A stretch of 64,000 bases of DNA from Pigmentiphaga sp. NML030171 (GCF_002188635.1 NZ_NINX01000015.1:62001-126000); one strand, 5' to 3'. Counted from the stretch's first letter, positions 41,521-50,283 are shown. A program made the numbers and translations. Notes: generated from the letters alone by a model not told the origin.

Positions 41521-42133
41521 GGGCGTCTATGGGGTCCCAGATAAGGCGAGGATCGAAGCTCATCGAAGCGAGCATGGTCAGCACGACCACGGCACCGAAC
41601 GCGATCGCGCCGGGCTCGGGCCGGACGGTGGCCAGCGCATCCAGGCGCACCAGCGAAGCCAGCAGCGCGACGACGAACACGTCCACCATGGACCAGCGCC
41701 CCACGGCCTCGACCATGCCGTACAGCCGGGTGCGTTCGACCGGCCGCCAGGTCGAACGCGCCTGGGCCGTGATGACGAGCATCAGCAATACGACGAGCTT
41801 GAAGATGGGGATGACGATGCTGGCGCAGAAAACCACGGCGGCGACGAAATAGGAGCCGTCCTGCCACAGGTAGACGACGCCGCTCAGGATGGTGTTGGTC
41901 TGCGAGCCCAGCAGCGTGCCGGTGGTCATGATGGGCAGGATATTGGCCGGCAGGTACAGCGCCATGGCGGCCAGCAGGAAGGCCCAGGTGCGGCGCAGGC
42001 TGTCGGGCTTGCGCAGGTGCAGCGCCGCGCCGCAGCGGTCGCACGCGGAGCCGCCGCGCCGGCGGGGATGGATGGCCGAGCACTGCGGGCACTCCATCAC
42101 GCCCGCCTGTGCCGCGGTGCGCACCGGGCTCAT
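41504..42133 (-). CDS. pqiA: PqiA-domain membrane protein (second half)
   Basis: A 209-residue inner-membrane protein. A zinc-ribbon-like segment (CPQCSAIHPRRRGGSACDRCGAAL) precedes the PqiA domain with LLAAMALYLPANILPIMTTGTLLGS and three further hydrophobic helices. It corresponds to the C-terminal PqiA domain of the single-chain E. coli protein. The ATG overlaps the stop of the first pqiA-like gene (ATGA at 42130-42133), and its end overlaps pqiB. The two PqiA halves probably form the membrane base for PqiB. Confidence 0.87.
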   Translation of the reverse strand: MSPVRTAAQAGVMECPQCSAIHPRRRGGSACDRCGAALHLRKPDSLRRTWAFLLAAMALYLPANILPIMTTGTLLGSQTNTILSGVVYLWQDGSYFVAAVVFCASIVIPIFKLVVLLMLVITAQARSTWRPVERTRLYGMVEAVGRWSMVDVFVVALLASLVRLDALATVRPEPGAIAFGAVVVLTMLASMSFDPRLIWDPIDAHDNQA

Positions 42134-42789
42134 GGCCGGTGCTCCGCGGGAGACGGATGGCCGGCCTCGATGGCCTCGGCATGCTCCCACAGGTCGGCCG
42201 GATCGAAGCTGACCACGATCGCCAGCAGCACCGTCAGCGCCCCGAACGCCCACAGCGCCACGCCGGGGATCACGATCGCCATCGCGGACAATTTCACCAG
42301 CGATGCCACGATGCCCAGCATGAAGACCTCGATCATGCCCCACGGCCGCCCCAGCCGGACAAGGCGCACCACCGGGCCGAAGCCGGCCGGGATCCGGCCC
42401 AGCCACAGCGGCACCAGCAGGTAGGCCAGCAGGCCCAGTTCGACCAGCGGCATCAGGATGGTCGTGACGAAGACCAGGGTCGAGACCGACAGCATGTCCT
42501 CCCGCGCCAGTACCCGGACCGCGCCCCAGACGGTGGTGCGCGTGCTCAGGCCCTGGATCTCCATCGTGACGATGGGGAAGGCGTTGCAGCAGACGAAGAC
42601 GATGAGGCTGGCCAGCACCACCGGCAACAGGACTCCGTAGCGCCGTTCGTTGTTCCGGTAGAGCTCGGACCCGCAACGTGGGCAATAGGCCCGCTCGCCC
42701 GGGTCGAGCCGGATCCGGCGGAACACGGCATCGCAGTGTTCGCACAGCTTCAGCGACGTGTCGGCGCGAGGATCGGAATAGTTGGACAT
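42130..42789 (-). CDS. pqiA: PqiA-domain membrane protein (first half)
   Basis: A 219-residue inner-membrane protein with an N-terminal zinc-ribbon-like segment (LCEHCDAVFRRIRLDPGERAYCPRCGSEL) and a PqiA domain of four helices (VLLPVVLASLIVFVCCNAFPIVTMEIQG and following). It is equivalent to the N-terminal half of E. coli PqiA. It heads the four-gene pqi operon, all joined by short overlaps. The start MSNYSDPRAD (42789) was chosen over an ATG 48 bases upstream because the zinc segment then starts at the usual place. Confidence 0.87.
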   Translation of the reverse strand: MSNYSDPRADTSLKLCEHCDAVFRRIRLDPGERAYCPRCGSELYRNNERRYGVLLPVVLASLIVFVCCNAFPIVTMEIQGLSTRTTVWGAVRVLAREDMLSVSTLVFVTTILMPLVELGLLAYLLVPLWLGRIPAGFGPVVRLVRLGRPWGMIEVFMLGIVASLVKLSAMAIVIPGVALWAFGALTVLLAIVVSFDPADLWEHAEAIEAGHPSPAEHRP

Positions 42790-42838
42790 GAAGAGGGCTG
42801 TCCGCTTCCGCCGCGGGCGGATTGGGCAAGAAGACACT

Positions 42839-42854
42839 TACAGACAAGACTGTA
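42839..42854. promoter_or_regulatory. Small palindrome upstream of the pqi operon
   Basis: TACAG-ACAAGA-CTGTA lies 50 bases upstream of the first pqiA start, in the AT-richer part of the gap to the LysR gene. Nearby TATACATA sequence could be a -10 region for pqi. The regulator is unknown; the half-sites face the opposite way to a LexA box. Confidence 0.3.
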
Positions 42855-42904
42855 TGTATATGCCTGCGCCATGATATCGCAGATTGCCGCGGCCGCGCAT
42901 CGCC

Positions 42905-43867
42905 TCACGGCGCCTGGGACAGGGCCCGGGCCTCTTCCTCCAGGCATTCGACCAGGGCCAGCATGGCGGGCGACGGTTCCAGGCTGTCATGGCGTATCAC
43001 CCCGATGGGGCCGAACACCGGTGGCAACTCCACCGCCAGGATCGCCAGCGCATGCCGGCGCGCATGATAGGCGGCCACCGCGCGCGGCATCACCGACAAG
43101 GCCTGGCTGTTGTCCATCAGGACCATGTTGTTCAGCACCGAGGCCGATTCCACCCGCGAGGCCGGACGGACGTCCTCGCGCTGGAACAGCATGTCCAGCC
43201 CCGCGCGCACCGGGCTGCCGCGCGGCGGCAGGATCCACGGATAGGCCGCCAGGTCCTTACAGGACGGCCGTTTCCTGGATGCCAGCGGGTGGCTGGCCGA
43301 CCCGCATACGCACATCGGCTCTTCACCCAGGATGCGCGTGGAGAGTCCGGCACCGGCCGTGCCCGCCCCCAGCCGCGCCACCACCAGGTCCAGCTTGCGG
43401 GTCTGGAGATCGGGCAGCAGCGCCTCGATCGAACCTTCTCGCACCAGCACGTTGACCCCCGCCGTCCGGCGCTCGAGCCGCAACAGCGTGCGCGGGACCA
43501 GGAAGGCGGCGGAGGACGAGTTGATGCCCACGCTCAGGGTCTCGACGCCCAGGCCGCCGGGCTCGGACCATTCCCGTCCCATGCGTTCGAGGTCGCCCAG
43601 CACCCAGCGCGCGTGCCGGATCATCGAGGCGCCGTGCACCGTCGGGAAGGTCCCTTTCGAGGTGCGCTCGAACAACCTGGCCCCGACCATGCCCTCGAGC
43701 TCGGCCAACATCCTGGAGACCGCCGGCTGGGTCGTGGCCATGCGGCGCGCGGCCTCGCCCACGTTGCGCACGTCGTCCATCACCACCATCAGGCGCAGGT
43801 GGCGCAGCCGGAGCCGGCCGCGCAGGTACCAGTCCGCGCGCAGCGCGGTCTCGGAAGCGTCGGGCAT
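42905..43867 (-). CDS. LysR-family transcriptional regulator
   Basis: A 320-residue LysR regulator: helix-turn-helix in LRHLRLMVVMDDVRNVGEAARRMATTQPAVSRMLAELEGMVG, effector domain from about residue 105 (ETLSVGINSSSAAFLVPRTLLRL). It is divergent from the TctC-sulfatase pair and should control it. The palindrome at 43903-43921 is 36 bases upstream of its start. Confidence 0.9.
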   Translation of the reverse strand: MPDASETALRADWYLRGRLRLRHLRLMVVMDDVRNVGEAARRMATTQPAVSRMLAELEGMVGARLFERTSKGTFPTVHGASMIRHARWVLGDLERMGREWSEPGGLGVETLSVGINSSSAAFLVPRTLLRLERRTAGVNVLVREGSIEALLPDLQTRKLDLVVARLGAGTAGAGLSTRILGEEPMCVCGSASHPLASRKRPSCKDLAAYPWILPPRGSPVRAGLDMLFQREDVRPASRVESASVLNNMVLMDNSQALSVMPRAVAAYHARRHALAILAVELPPVFGPIGVIRHDSLEPSPAMLALVECLEEEARALSQAP

Positions 43868-43902
43868 TACATACCAACTTTGATATGGCGATGGCCAAAT
43901 AT

Positions 43903-43921
43903 ATCATTGGACCGCAATGAT
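43903..43921. promoter_or_regulatory. Perfect palindrome between the LysR gene and the TctC-sulfatase operon
   Basis: ATCATTG-GACCG-CAATGAT: perfect 7-bp arms, 5-base spacer. It lies in the 124-base divergent promoter region, in the right place for LysR binding, although the core is not a strict T-N11-A box. Confidence 0.5.
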
Positions 43922-43991
43922 CGAGATCGGCCATCATCTGCCGCAGATGAAACGTCCGCCGCCAGGAACGGGCGTGTCGAAGGAGACAACC

Positions 43992-44954
43992 ATGCTGAAA
44001 TCCGCGACCGGCCTCGTGGCCGCCCTTGCCCTCGCGGCCGGTGCCCAGGCCGCCTATCCCGACCGCCCCGTCACGCTGGTCGTGCCCTCGGTGCCCGGCG
44101 GCGCCGCCGACATGGTGGGCAGGCTGGTGGCCGAGCAGCTCGGCAAGCAGTGGAACGTGCCGATCATCGTCGAGAACAAGCCCGGCGGCGCCACCATCAT
44201 CGGCACCCAGGCGGTGATCAAGGCCGCGCCCGACGGCTATACCCTGCTGCTGGGCATCGACGCCTCGTTCGCCGCGGTGCCTTTCCTGATGGAGAAGATG
44301 CCCTACCAGCCGCAGAAGGACCTGGAACCGGTCGCCACGCTGTCCACCCTGCGCTATGTGCTGGTGGCCTCGCCCACGGCCCCGTTCAAGTCGGTCGAAC
44401 AACTGCTGGCCCAGGCACGCGCCCGCCCCGACACGATCACCTATGCCAGCGGCGGCGAAGGTTCCACCCACCACCTGGGCATGGCGCTGTTCGAGCAGGA
44501 GGCCGGCGTGTCGTTCAAGCACGTGCCGTACAAGGCGGCGCCGCAGGGTTTCGTGGACGTGATGGGCGGGCACATCGACATGATGTTCCTGGCCGCCAGC
44601 ACGGCCATCCAGCCGGTGCGGGGCGGCAAGGTGCAAGGGCTGGCCAACACGGCCGCCACGCCCATCCCCGATCTGCCTGATCTGCCCATGCTCAAGGACA
44701 AGGTGAAGGGCTTCACCTTCGACAGCTGGTTCGGCCTGTTCGCGCCGGCCGGCACGCCGGCGGCGGTGATCGACAAGCTGACCGCGTCCGTCCAGGCGGT
44801 GCTGCGCAATCCGCAGGTGCGCGACAAGCTGCAGGCCCAGGGCCTGGCGGCGGGCGAAGGCGGCCCGCGCGAGCTGCGCGAGCGCATCGCCGCGGACACT
44901 CGCCGCCTCGTCCCCGTCATCGCCAAGATCAAGAGCCAGCAAAGCAAGCCATGA
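43992..44954 (+). CDS. TctC/Bug-family receptor coupled to a sulfatase
   Basis: A 320-residue receptor with a signal peptide (MLKSATGLVAALALAAGAQA). Motifs: VTLVVPSVPGGAADMVGRLV, IIVENKPGGATIIGTQAV, PDGYTLLLG; the usual PYRG motif reads PYKAAPQGFVDVMGGH, a slight change in the ligand-loop region. AAGGAG precedes the ATG by 6 bases. The TGA overlaps the sulfatase ATG (44951-44954), so the two are translated together. A sulfated organic solute is the likely ligand. Confidence 0.91.
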   Translation: MLKSATGLVAALALAAGAQAAYPDRPVTLVVPSVPGGAADMVGRLVAEQLGKQWNVPIIVENKPGGATIIGTQAVIKAAPDGYTLLLGIDASFAAVPFLMEKMPYQPQKDLEPVATLSTLRYVLVASPTAPFKSVEQLLAQARARPDTITYASGGEGSTHHLGMALFEQEAGVSFKHVPYKAAPQGFVDVMGGHIDMMFLAASTAIQPVRGGKVQGLANTAATPIPDLPDLPMLKDKVKGFTFDSWFGLFAPAGTPAAVIDKLTASVQAVLRNPQVRDKLQAQGLAAGEGGPRELRERIAADTRRLVPVIAKIKSQQSKP

Positions 44955-46477
44955 AGCGCCCCAACATCCTGCTCATCACCACCGACCAGCACCGGGGCGA
45001 CTGCCTGGGCTTTGCCGGACGGCGCGTGAAGACGCCGCACATCGACGAGCTGGCTCGCACCGGCACGCACTTCTCGTCGTGCATCACGCCCAACCTGGTA
45101 TGCCAGCCATCACGGGCATCGATACTGACCGGCCTGCTGCCGCTGACCCACGGCGTCTGCGACAACGGCATCGACCTGGACGAGCGCACGGGCGAAGCCG
45201 GCTTCGCCGGCAGCCTGGCCGCGGCGGGATACGCCACCGGCTTCATCGGCAAGGCACATTTCTCCACGCACCACACATTCGCCCGCACCGGCCGGCCCGA
45301 GTGCCAGCACACCGAGGCCGAACTGGGGCCCGACTGGTCGGGTCCCTACATGGGCTTCGGCCACGTGGAACTGGTCGTCGAAGGCCACAACTACTGGCTG
45401 CCCACGCCGCTGCCCGGCGGCCTGCACCATTCTCGCTGGTACTACGGCGACGGGCTGGGGGACATGCGCAACCGCCTCTACCAGACCGACCTGGGACCAC
45501 CCAGCGGCGCGCCGCAAACCTTCAACTCGGCCCTGCCCGTGGCCTGGCACAACTCGACCTGGATCGGCGACCGGACCATCGAATACCTGCGCGCGCATCG
45601 CGACGAGCCCTTCTGCCTGTGGGCCTCGTTCCCCGATCCGCACCATCCCTTCGACTGCCCCGAACCCTGGTCCCGGCTGCATCATCCGGACGACGTGGAC
45701 CTGCCCCGCCACCGTTCCACCGACTACGATCGGCGCCCCTGGTGGCATCGCGCCGCCATGGAAAGCCGGCCGGTGGGCAGCGCCGAGGTCCAGGCATTGC
45801 GACAGAACTTCTCGCGCATCCCCACCCAGCCCGATGCCCAGCTGCGCAACATCATCGCCAACTACTACGGAATGATCTCGCTGGTGGACCACCAGGTAGG
45901 CCGCATCCTCAAGGCCTTGCACGAGTACGGACTGGACGGCGACACGCTGGTCGTCTTCACCTCGGACCACGGCGAATGGCTGGGCGACCACGGCCTGATG
46001 CTCAAGGGACCCATGGCCTACGAAGGCCTGCTGCGCGTGGCCATGGTGGCGCGCGGGCCGGGCGTGCAAGCCGGCGTGCAGGTGCGCGATCCGGTCTCGA
46101 CCCTGGACCTCGCGGCCACGATGTTCGACTACGCGAACACCGCCGCGCTGGGGCCGCAGCACGGCCGGAGCTTGCGGCCGCTGCTGGAAGGCGCGGACGC
46201 CGGCCGGGACTATGCCCTGAGCGAATGGGACGTAGCGGCCTCGCGCTGCGGCGTGGAACTGAAGCTGCGCACGGTACGCACCCGGGACTGGAAACTCACG
46301 CACGAACAGGGCAGCGGCGCGGGCGAGATGTACAACCTGGCCGACGATCCGGACGAGATGGACAACCTGTTCGACGACCCTGGCTACGCGGGCCGGCGGC
46401 GGGAACTGCTGGACATGCTGCGCGAGCGGCCCGATGACCGGCGGCCCGAGCGGCTGCCGGCTTCGGGCGTGGCCTGA
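44951..46477 (+). CDS. Type I sulfatase (Cys-type), cytoplasmic
   Basis: A 508-residue alkaline-phosphatase-fold sulfatase. NILLITTDQHRGDCLG carries the metal-binding Asp12, VCQPSRASILTG has the C-x-P-S-R motif whose Cys51 must be turned into formylglycine, and FTSDHGEWLGDHG supplies the remaining metal ligands. There is no signal peptide, so it works inside the cell on an imported sulfate ester. It resembles choline-sulfatase and related small-substrate sulfatases. No formylglycine-generating enzyme is in the window, so maturation depends on one elsewhere. Coupled to the TctC gene by an ATGA overlap. Confidence 0.9.
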   Translation: MKRPNILLITTDQHRGDCLGFAGRRVKTPHIDELARTGTHFSSCITPNLVCQPSRASILTGLLPLTHGVCDNGIDLDERTGEAGFAGSLAAAGYATGFIGKAHFSTHHTFARTGRPECQHTEAELGPDWSGPYMGFGHVELVVEGHNYWLPTPLPGGLHHSRWYYGDGLGDMRNRLYQTDLGPPSGAPQTFNSALPVAWHNSTWIGDRTIEYLRAHRDEPFCLWASFPDPHHPFDCPEPWSRLHHPDDVDLPRHRSTDYDRRPWWHRAAMESRPVGSAEVQALRQNFSRIPTQPDAQLRNIIANYYGMISLVDHQVGRILKALHEYGLDGDTLVVFTSDHGEWLGDHGLMLKGPMAYEGLLRVAMVARGPGVQAGVQVRDPVSTLDLAATMFDYANTAALGPQHGRSLRPLLEGADAGRDYALSEWDVAASRCGVELKLRTVRTRDWKLTHEQGSGAGEMYNLADDPDEMDNLFDDPGYAGRRRELLDMLRERPDDRRPERLPASGVA

Positions 46478-46493
46478 GACGGCGGCCCCAATC

Positions 46494-47315
46494 CTAGGGC
46501 TCCCGGGAAGACTCGGGCTTGAACCGGCCCAGCCCCCTGGAAACCTGATCGGCCGACTCGACCAGCCTGGCCAGATAGCGATCCACCGCCTCGACCGATG
46601 TCATCACCGACGAAAACCAGGTCAGACCCAGCGTGGCGGCGACGCCGCCATGGTGGAAAACCGGAACAGCCAGCGTGCAGGACTGCTGGCTGAGCTCGGG
46701 CACGCGCAGGGCGTACCCCTGCCGCCGGGTCTCCTCCAGCAGGCGCTCCAGCCCCTCGGGGTCATGCGCCAGCGCGTCTTCCTCGCGGCCCGTGCGGCGC
46801 ACCACGTCCAGGATGAACTCGCGCTCCTGCGGATCGCAGAATGCAAGGTAGGCCAGGCCCAGCGCCCGCCCCACCAGGCTGCGCCGAAGGTTGATCGACG
46901 AATGCAGCAGCGACAGCGGCGACTGCGGAATGGTGCTGTAGCGCACCACCATCGCGTCGATGTCCAGCAGCGCCAGCGTGACCGGCCACTTGAATTCGCG
47001 CGTCAGCGCGTCGCACACGGGCGTAGCCACCTCGATCACCTGCGGCTGGTGGTTGTAGCCGCAGCACAGCGACGCCACGCCCGAGGCGAGGTAGTACGCG
47101 CCGAACCGCACCGATTGCGCCACCAGCCCCTTGGCTTCGAACGTGCGCAGCAGCCGTGCGATCGTGGACTTGGGTATGCCGGTGCGCCGGTGCAGATCGT
47201 CGATGCTCGATACCGACTGCCGGTTCAGGGCCTGCAACAGCTCGATCGCCCGCTCCACGCTGCGGATGCCGCCGCGGGCGCGTTCGTCCGGCGCGTCCGG
47301 ATGCGGCCGGGTCAT
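46494..47315 (-). CDS. IclR-family transcriptional regulator
   Basis: A 273-residue regulator: N-terminal winged helix (IRSVERAIELLQALNRQSVSSIDDLHRRTGIPKSTIARLLRTFEAKGLV) and a GAF-like effector domain, with LLHSSINLRRSLVGRALGLAYLAF in place of the more usual short activation loop. Its ATG overlaps the stop of the isomerase-family gene (ATGA, 47312-47315), so the regulator is the last gene of its own operon. The inverted repeat at 50340-50362 is its likely target. Confidence 0.88.
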   Translation of the reverse strand: MTRPHPDAPDERARGGIRSVERAIELLQALNRQSVSSIDDLHRRTGIPKSTIARLLRTFEAKGLVAQSVRFGAYYLASGVASLCCGYNHQPQVIEVATPVCDALTREFKWPVTLALLDIDAMVVRYSTIPQSPLSLLHSSINLRRSLVGRALGLAYLAFCDPQEREFILDVVRRTGREEDALAHDPEGLERLLEETRRQGYALRVPELSQQSCTLAVPVFHHGGVAATLGLTWFSSVMTSVEAVDRYLARLVESADQVSRGLGRFKPESSREP

Positions 47316-47731
47316 GCCGGCTGCGCCTCGGCGGCACCGGCCGCGGCGCGCGCCGCCATGTGCTGGCGATAGGTGCTGAGGCGGTAGCCAAGATCGGGCG
47401 AAGCCTCTTCCACATGCATGGAGATAGCAATGGGCAAACGGTCGGACAAGGGCTTGAATCGTGCGAGGATGGCAGCGAACAAGCGGTCGGTCGACGCCTT
47501 CTTTACCTGCGGATCCCGGCCAGGCAGCGTGCGCAGGACAAGATGCACGAAGACGTTGTCGGGGTGGGCGTCGGCGATGCGGTAGCGCCGGACCGGCACC
47601 GCGCGGGTACGCAGCCCGGCCAGCGGAAAGACACCGTCGGCCGCCACCTCGCGGTGTATGTCATCGAGCAGCGCGTCGACATCGACGTGCGACTCCAGGT
47701 TGTCGGAATACTCCATCCACAGATGCGGCAT
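47312..47731 (-). CDS. 5-carboxymethyl-2-hydroxymuconate isomerase (HpaF)-family protein
   Basis: A 139-residue tautomerase-superfamily protein. Pro2, the catalytic N-terminal base after Met removal, is present in MPHLWMEYSDNLE, and the end of the domain (PIAISMHVEE, LGYRLSTYRQHMA) matches the CHMI family. Family enzymes isomerise ring-cleavage products of homoprotocatechuate. This points to an aromatic-degradation operon, but the dioxygenase and hydrolase are not in the window, so the substrate may differ. Confidence 0.84.
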   Translation of the reverse strand: MPHLWMEYSDNLESHVDVDALLDDIHREVAADGVFPLAGLRTRAVPVRRYRIADAHPDNVFVHLVLRTLPGRDPQVKKASTDRLFAAILARFKPLSDRLPIAISMHVEEASPDLGYRLSTYRQHMAARAAAGAAEAQPA

Positions 47732-47746
47732 GTCTGTCCCCCTGGC

Positions 47747-48763
47747 TTACTGGATGCGCAACTGATGGCGCTGGATGAAACCTGCGATGTCCCGCGCCTC
47801 GCCACGATACTTCTTGCCGAAATCCGCAGCGCTCTGCACGTCCAGGATGATCCCCTCTTCGCCCAGCTTGCTCTGGACCGCGGGATCCCTGAGTGCGGCA
47901 TTGATGGCCGTATTGAGGCGCTCGACCACCTCGGGCGGCGTGGAGGGCGGGGCGAACACGCCCAGCGCGCCGCTGGCATTGAAGCCCGGCGCGCCGCTGC
48001 GGGCGATCACCGGCAGCCTGGGAAAGGCGGGGCTGGGATCGGGCGAACCTATGGCCAGCGCCCGCACGGTACCGCTTTGCAGATGGCCGGCGGCCAGCGA
48101 CGAGGAACCGAAGATGGCCTGCACCCGGCCGCCCAGCATGTCGGTCAGCATCTGGGCCGCGCCCTTGTACGGCACCGCGGTCATCTTCAGGCCAAAGGCC
48201 GCGTTCAGGTGCTCCAGCGCGAAATGGTTGGGCGAACCGATGCCGCTGGTGCCGAAGTTGTAGATGCCCGGCCGGCTCTTGACCAGCGCCACGAACTCCT
48301 CGAAGGTCTTGGCCGGAAAATCGGCGCCAACCAGCAACAGCGTGGTCGGCCGCCCCACCGAGGCCACCGGGAGCAGGCCGTTGACCGGATCGAAGCTGAG
48401 TCCCTGGTTGGTGGCCGCGGCGATCTGCAACGAGGTGTAGGCGGTGAAGAGGATGGTATGGCCGTCGGGTTTGGCCTTGGAGGCGAGGTTGGCGCCGACC
48501 AGGCCCGCCGCCCCACCCTTGTTCTCGGGCACGACGGCCTGGCCCAGCATGGGGGCCAACACGGCCGCCAACTGGCGCGCGACGGTATCGACGATGGCGC
48601 CGGGCGGATAACCGATCAGCATGGTCACGGGCTGGGTGGGATACGGCCCCTGGGCCTGCGACGGCGCGGCGGCCAGCAGCGCGAAAACGGCGCCCAGCAG
48701 GCGCGCGGCGGTACGGACGGCGCGTGGGCAAGCGCGCGCCGCCGAAAGCTCGGAACGGTACAT
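47747..48763 (-). CDS. TctC/Bug-family receptor of the CHMI operon
   Basis: A 338-residue receptor. The signal peptide is long and arginine-rich at the start (MYRSELSAARACPRAVRTAARL) with cleavage likely after APSQA. Motifs: VTMLIGYPPGAIVDTVARQL, VVPENKGGAAGLVGANLA, PDGHTILF and PYKGAAQMLTDMLGGR. GGAG is 6 bases before the ATG. It lies 15 bases upstream of the CHMI-family gene in the same operon. Confidence 0.9.
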   Translation of the reverse strand: MYRSELSAARACPRAVRTAARLLGAVFALLAAAPSQAQGPYPTQPVTMLIGYPPGAIVDTVARQLAAVLAPMLGQAVVPENKGGAAGLVGANLASKAKPDGHTILFTAYTSLQIAAATNQGLSFDPVNGLLPVASVGRPTTLLLVGADFPAKTFEEFVALVKSRPGIYNFGTSGIGSPNHFALEHLNAAFGLKMTAVPYKGAAQMLTDMLGGRVQAIFGSSSLAAGHLQSGTVRALAIGSPDPSPAFPRLPVIARSGAPGFNASGALGVFAPPSTPPEVVERLNTAINAALRDPAVQSKLGEEGIILDVQSAADFGKKYRGEARDIAGFIQRHQLRIQ

Positions 48764-48800
48764 GATGTCTCCAGGAATGAATCGTTATGGGTGGCGCGCC

Positions 48801-49634
48801 TCAGGCGCCGGCGGCCGGATCCTCGTAGTCGGCCGAGTTGCAGATCCAATGGTGCGCGATGAAATCGCGCCGTGGCGGTGAAAACACGTCGATCAGCAGG
48901 TGGTAGCCCGGTCCGACGCCCTCCGTGGTGTGGACCAGATTGACCGGGATCACCAGCAACGTGCGCGGATCGGCCTGCACATGCAGGTCGTCGCGCCAGC
49001 GCGTCGCGTCGTTGCCCCAGGGCGTGCGCAGGTGGTGCACGAACTCGCCCTCGATGGCCAGCGAGCCTTGCTCGAAGCGCGCGTGGCTGTGGGGGCTGAG
49101 CTGCGTGCGGTCGCGCGGACCGTCGTATTCGACCCAGTTGATGCTCAGGGTATCGGTCTGCAGCATCTTCAGGCGCTTCTTGTCGGGTGGCGCAATGATA
49201 TCGTCGACGGGAATCACGACCAGCTCGCCGGCCTTGCGCACGCGGCGGAACGCCGGGGTCGAGGCGACGACGCGCGGATCGTGCTCCACGGCATTCAGGT
49301 AATCCTGCTCCGCCAGGTCCGGGCGCGAACTGGCGATCAGAATGCCCGGACCCGGCGCATCCAGCGTGACCGTGCAGCGCCCGGCCGGCACGATGCACAG
49401 CGAACGGCCGGGCGCATCGGCCCGTCCCCCTTCGTACTCGATGTGCGCGCCCGCGCCCGGCAGCAACAGCAGCAGTTCGTGCTCGCTGCGCGCCGCATGG
49501 GGCTGGGTGCTGTCTATCCATTCGACCGAGAAATTCTGGGCACGGCCGATGCGCCGGCCACCGGCCGTCAGCGGGTTGTCCAGGTCGATCAGGTCTGCGT
49601 CGCGCAGCACCGTGGAGTCGTTGTCGCTTGCCAT
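48801..49634 (-). CDS. Bicupin-like protein of unknown function
   Basis: A 277-residue protein with two cupin-type halves. The first (HELLLLLPGAGAHIEYEGG, IVPAGRCTVTL) lacks the histidines of a metal site. The second (SPHSHARFEQGSLAIEGEFVHHLRTPW, LLVIPVNLVHTTEGVGPGYH) has several histidines and a glutamate that could bind a metal. Cupins in such operons are often dioxygenases or isomerases, but no specific reaction is visible. It is between the flavin reductase-like gene and the TctC gene, with short gaps. Confidence 0.72.
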   Translation of the reverse strand: MASDNDSTVLRDADLIDLDNPLTAGGRRIGRAQNFSVEWIDSTQPHAARSEHELLLLLPGAGAHIEYEGGRADAPGRSLCIVPAGRCTVTLDAPGPGILIASSRPDLAEQDYLNAVEHDPRVVASTPAFRRVRKAGELVVIPVDDIIAPPDKKRLKMLQTDTLSINWVEYDGPRDRTQLSPHSHARFEQGSLAIEGEFVHHLRTPWGNDATRWRDDLHVQADPRTLLVIPVNLVHTTEGVGPGYHLLIDVFSPPRRDFIAHHWICNSADYEDPAAGA

Positions 49635-49656
49635 GGCTGGATTCGTAGCGTGTCGT

Positions 49657-50283
49657 TCAGTTGAGCGGAGGGTTGGGGCGGGACAGCTCGACGAGTTCGC
49701 CGACGGAGGAATACTGCGAGCCGCCCAGACGGGTCAGCGGACGCGTGCGGGCGACGTCGAAATGGCCCTGTGCCGTCATGAACGCCTCGTCCAGGTGCAC
49801 GCCGACGATGCGGCCGAATACCACCGAGCTGCGAGTCTCGCCGGGCCGCTCGGGCTCGATCTCGACGATGCGCAGCAGCGTGCATTCGAGATGGGCGGGC
49901 GAGGCGCCCACGCGCGGCGGGCGAACCTTGACGCTGGCGAGCTTCTCCAGCCCCGCCAGCGCGAACTCGTCGGTGCCGTGCGGCACGTTCAGCGAAGTCT
50001 GGTTCATCGCCTCGCGCAGGTCCCAGGTGACCAGGTTGGCGACGAATTCCCCGGTGGCGCGGACGTTGGCCAGCGTGTCCTTCTCCGGGCGGTCGCCCGC
50101 GGCGTTGCACGAGAAGATCAGCACCGGCGGCGCGGTGGAGACGAGATTGAAATGCGAGAACGGGGCGAGGTTGGCCACGCCCGTGGCGCTGAGGGAGCTG
50201 ATCCAGCCTATCGGCCGCGGCGCGACGATGGCGTTGAACAGGCTGCGCTTGAAACCGGGTGCGGTCTCGGGATCGAGAAACAT
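49657..50283 (-). CDS. Flavin reductase-like FMN-binding protein
   Basis: A 208-residue protein of the flavin reductase-like domain family: VAPRPIGWISSLSATGVANLAPFSHFNLVSTAPPVLIFSC is the FMN-binding core, followed by EFVANLVTWDLREAMNQTS and HLECTLLRIVEIE. Members reduce flavin for a partner monooxygenase or act as small oxidoreductases. It is the first gene of the leftward operon flavin reductase - bicupin - TctC - CHMI - IclR. No flavin-dependent oxygenase is next to it. Confidence 0.85.
   Translation of the reverse strand: MFLDPETAPGFKRSLFNAIVAPRPIGWISSLSATGVANLAPFSHFNLVSTAPPVLIFSCNAAGDRPEKDTLANVRATGEFVANLVTWDLREAMNQTSLNVPHGTDEFALAGLEKLASVKVRPPRVGASPAHLECTLLRIVEIEPERPGETRSSVVFGRIVGVHLDEAFMTAQGHFDVARTRPLTRLGGSQYSSVGELVELSRPNPPLN

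Noticed and set aside
42839-42854. LexA/SOS box upstream of pqiA
   Set aside because: The half-sites are TACAG...CTGTA, the reverse of the CTGT-N8-ACAG order, with the wrong spacing.
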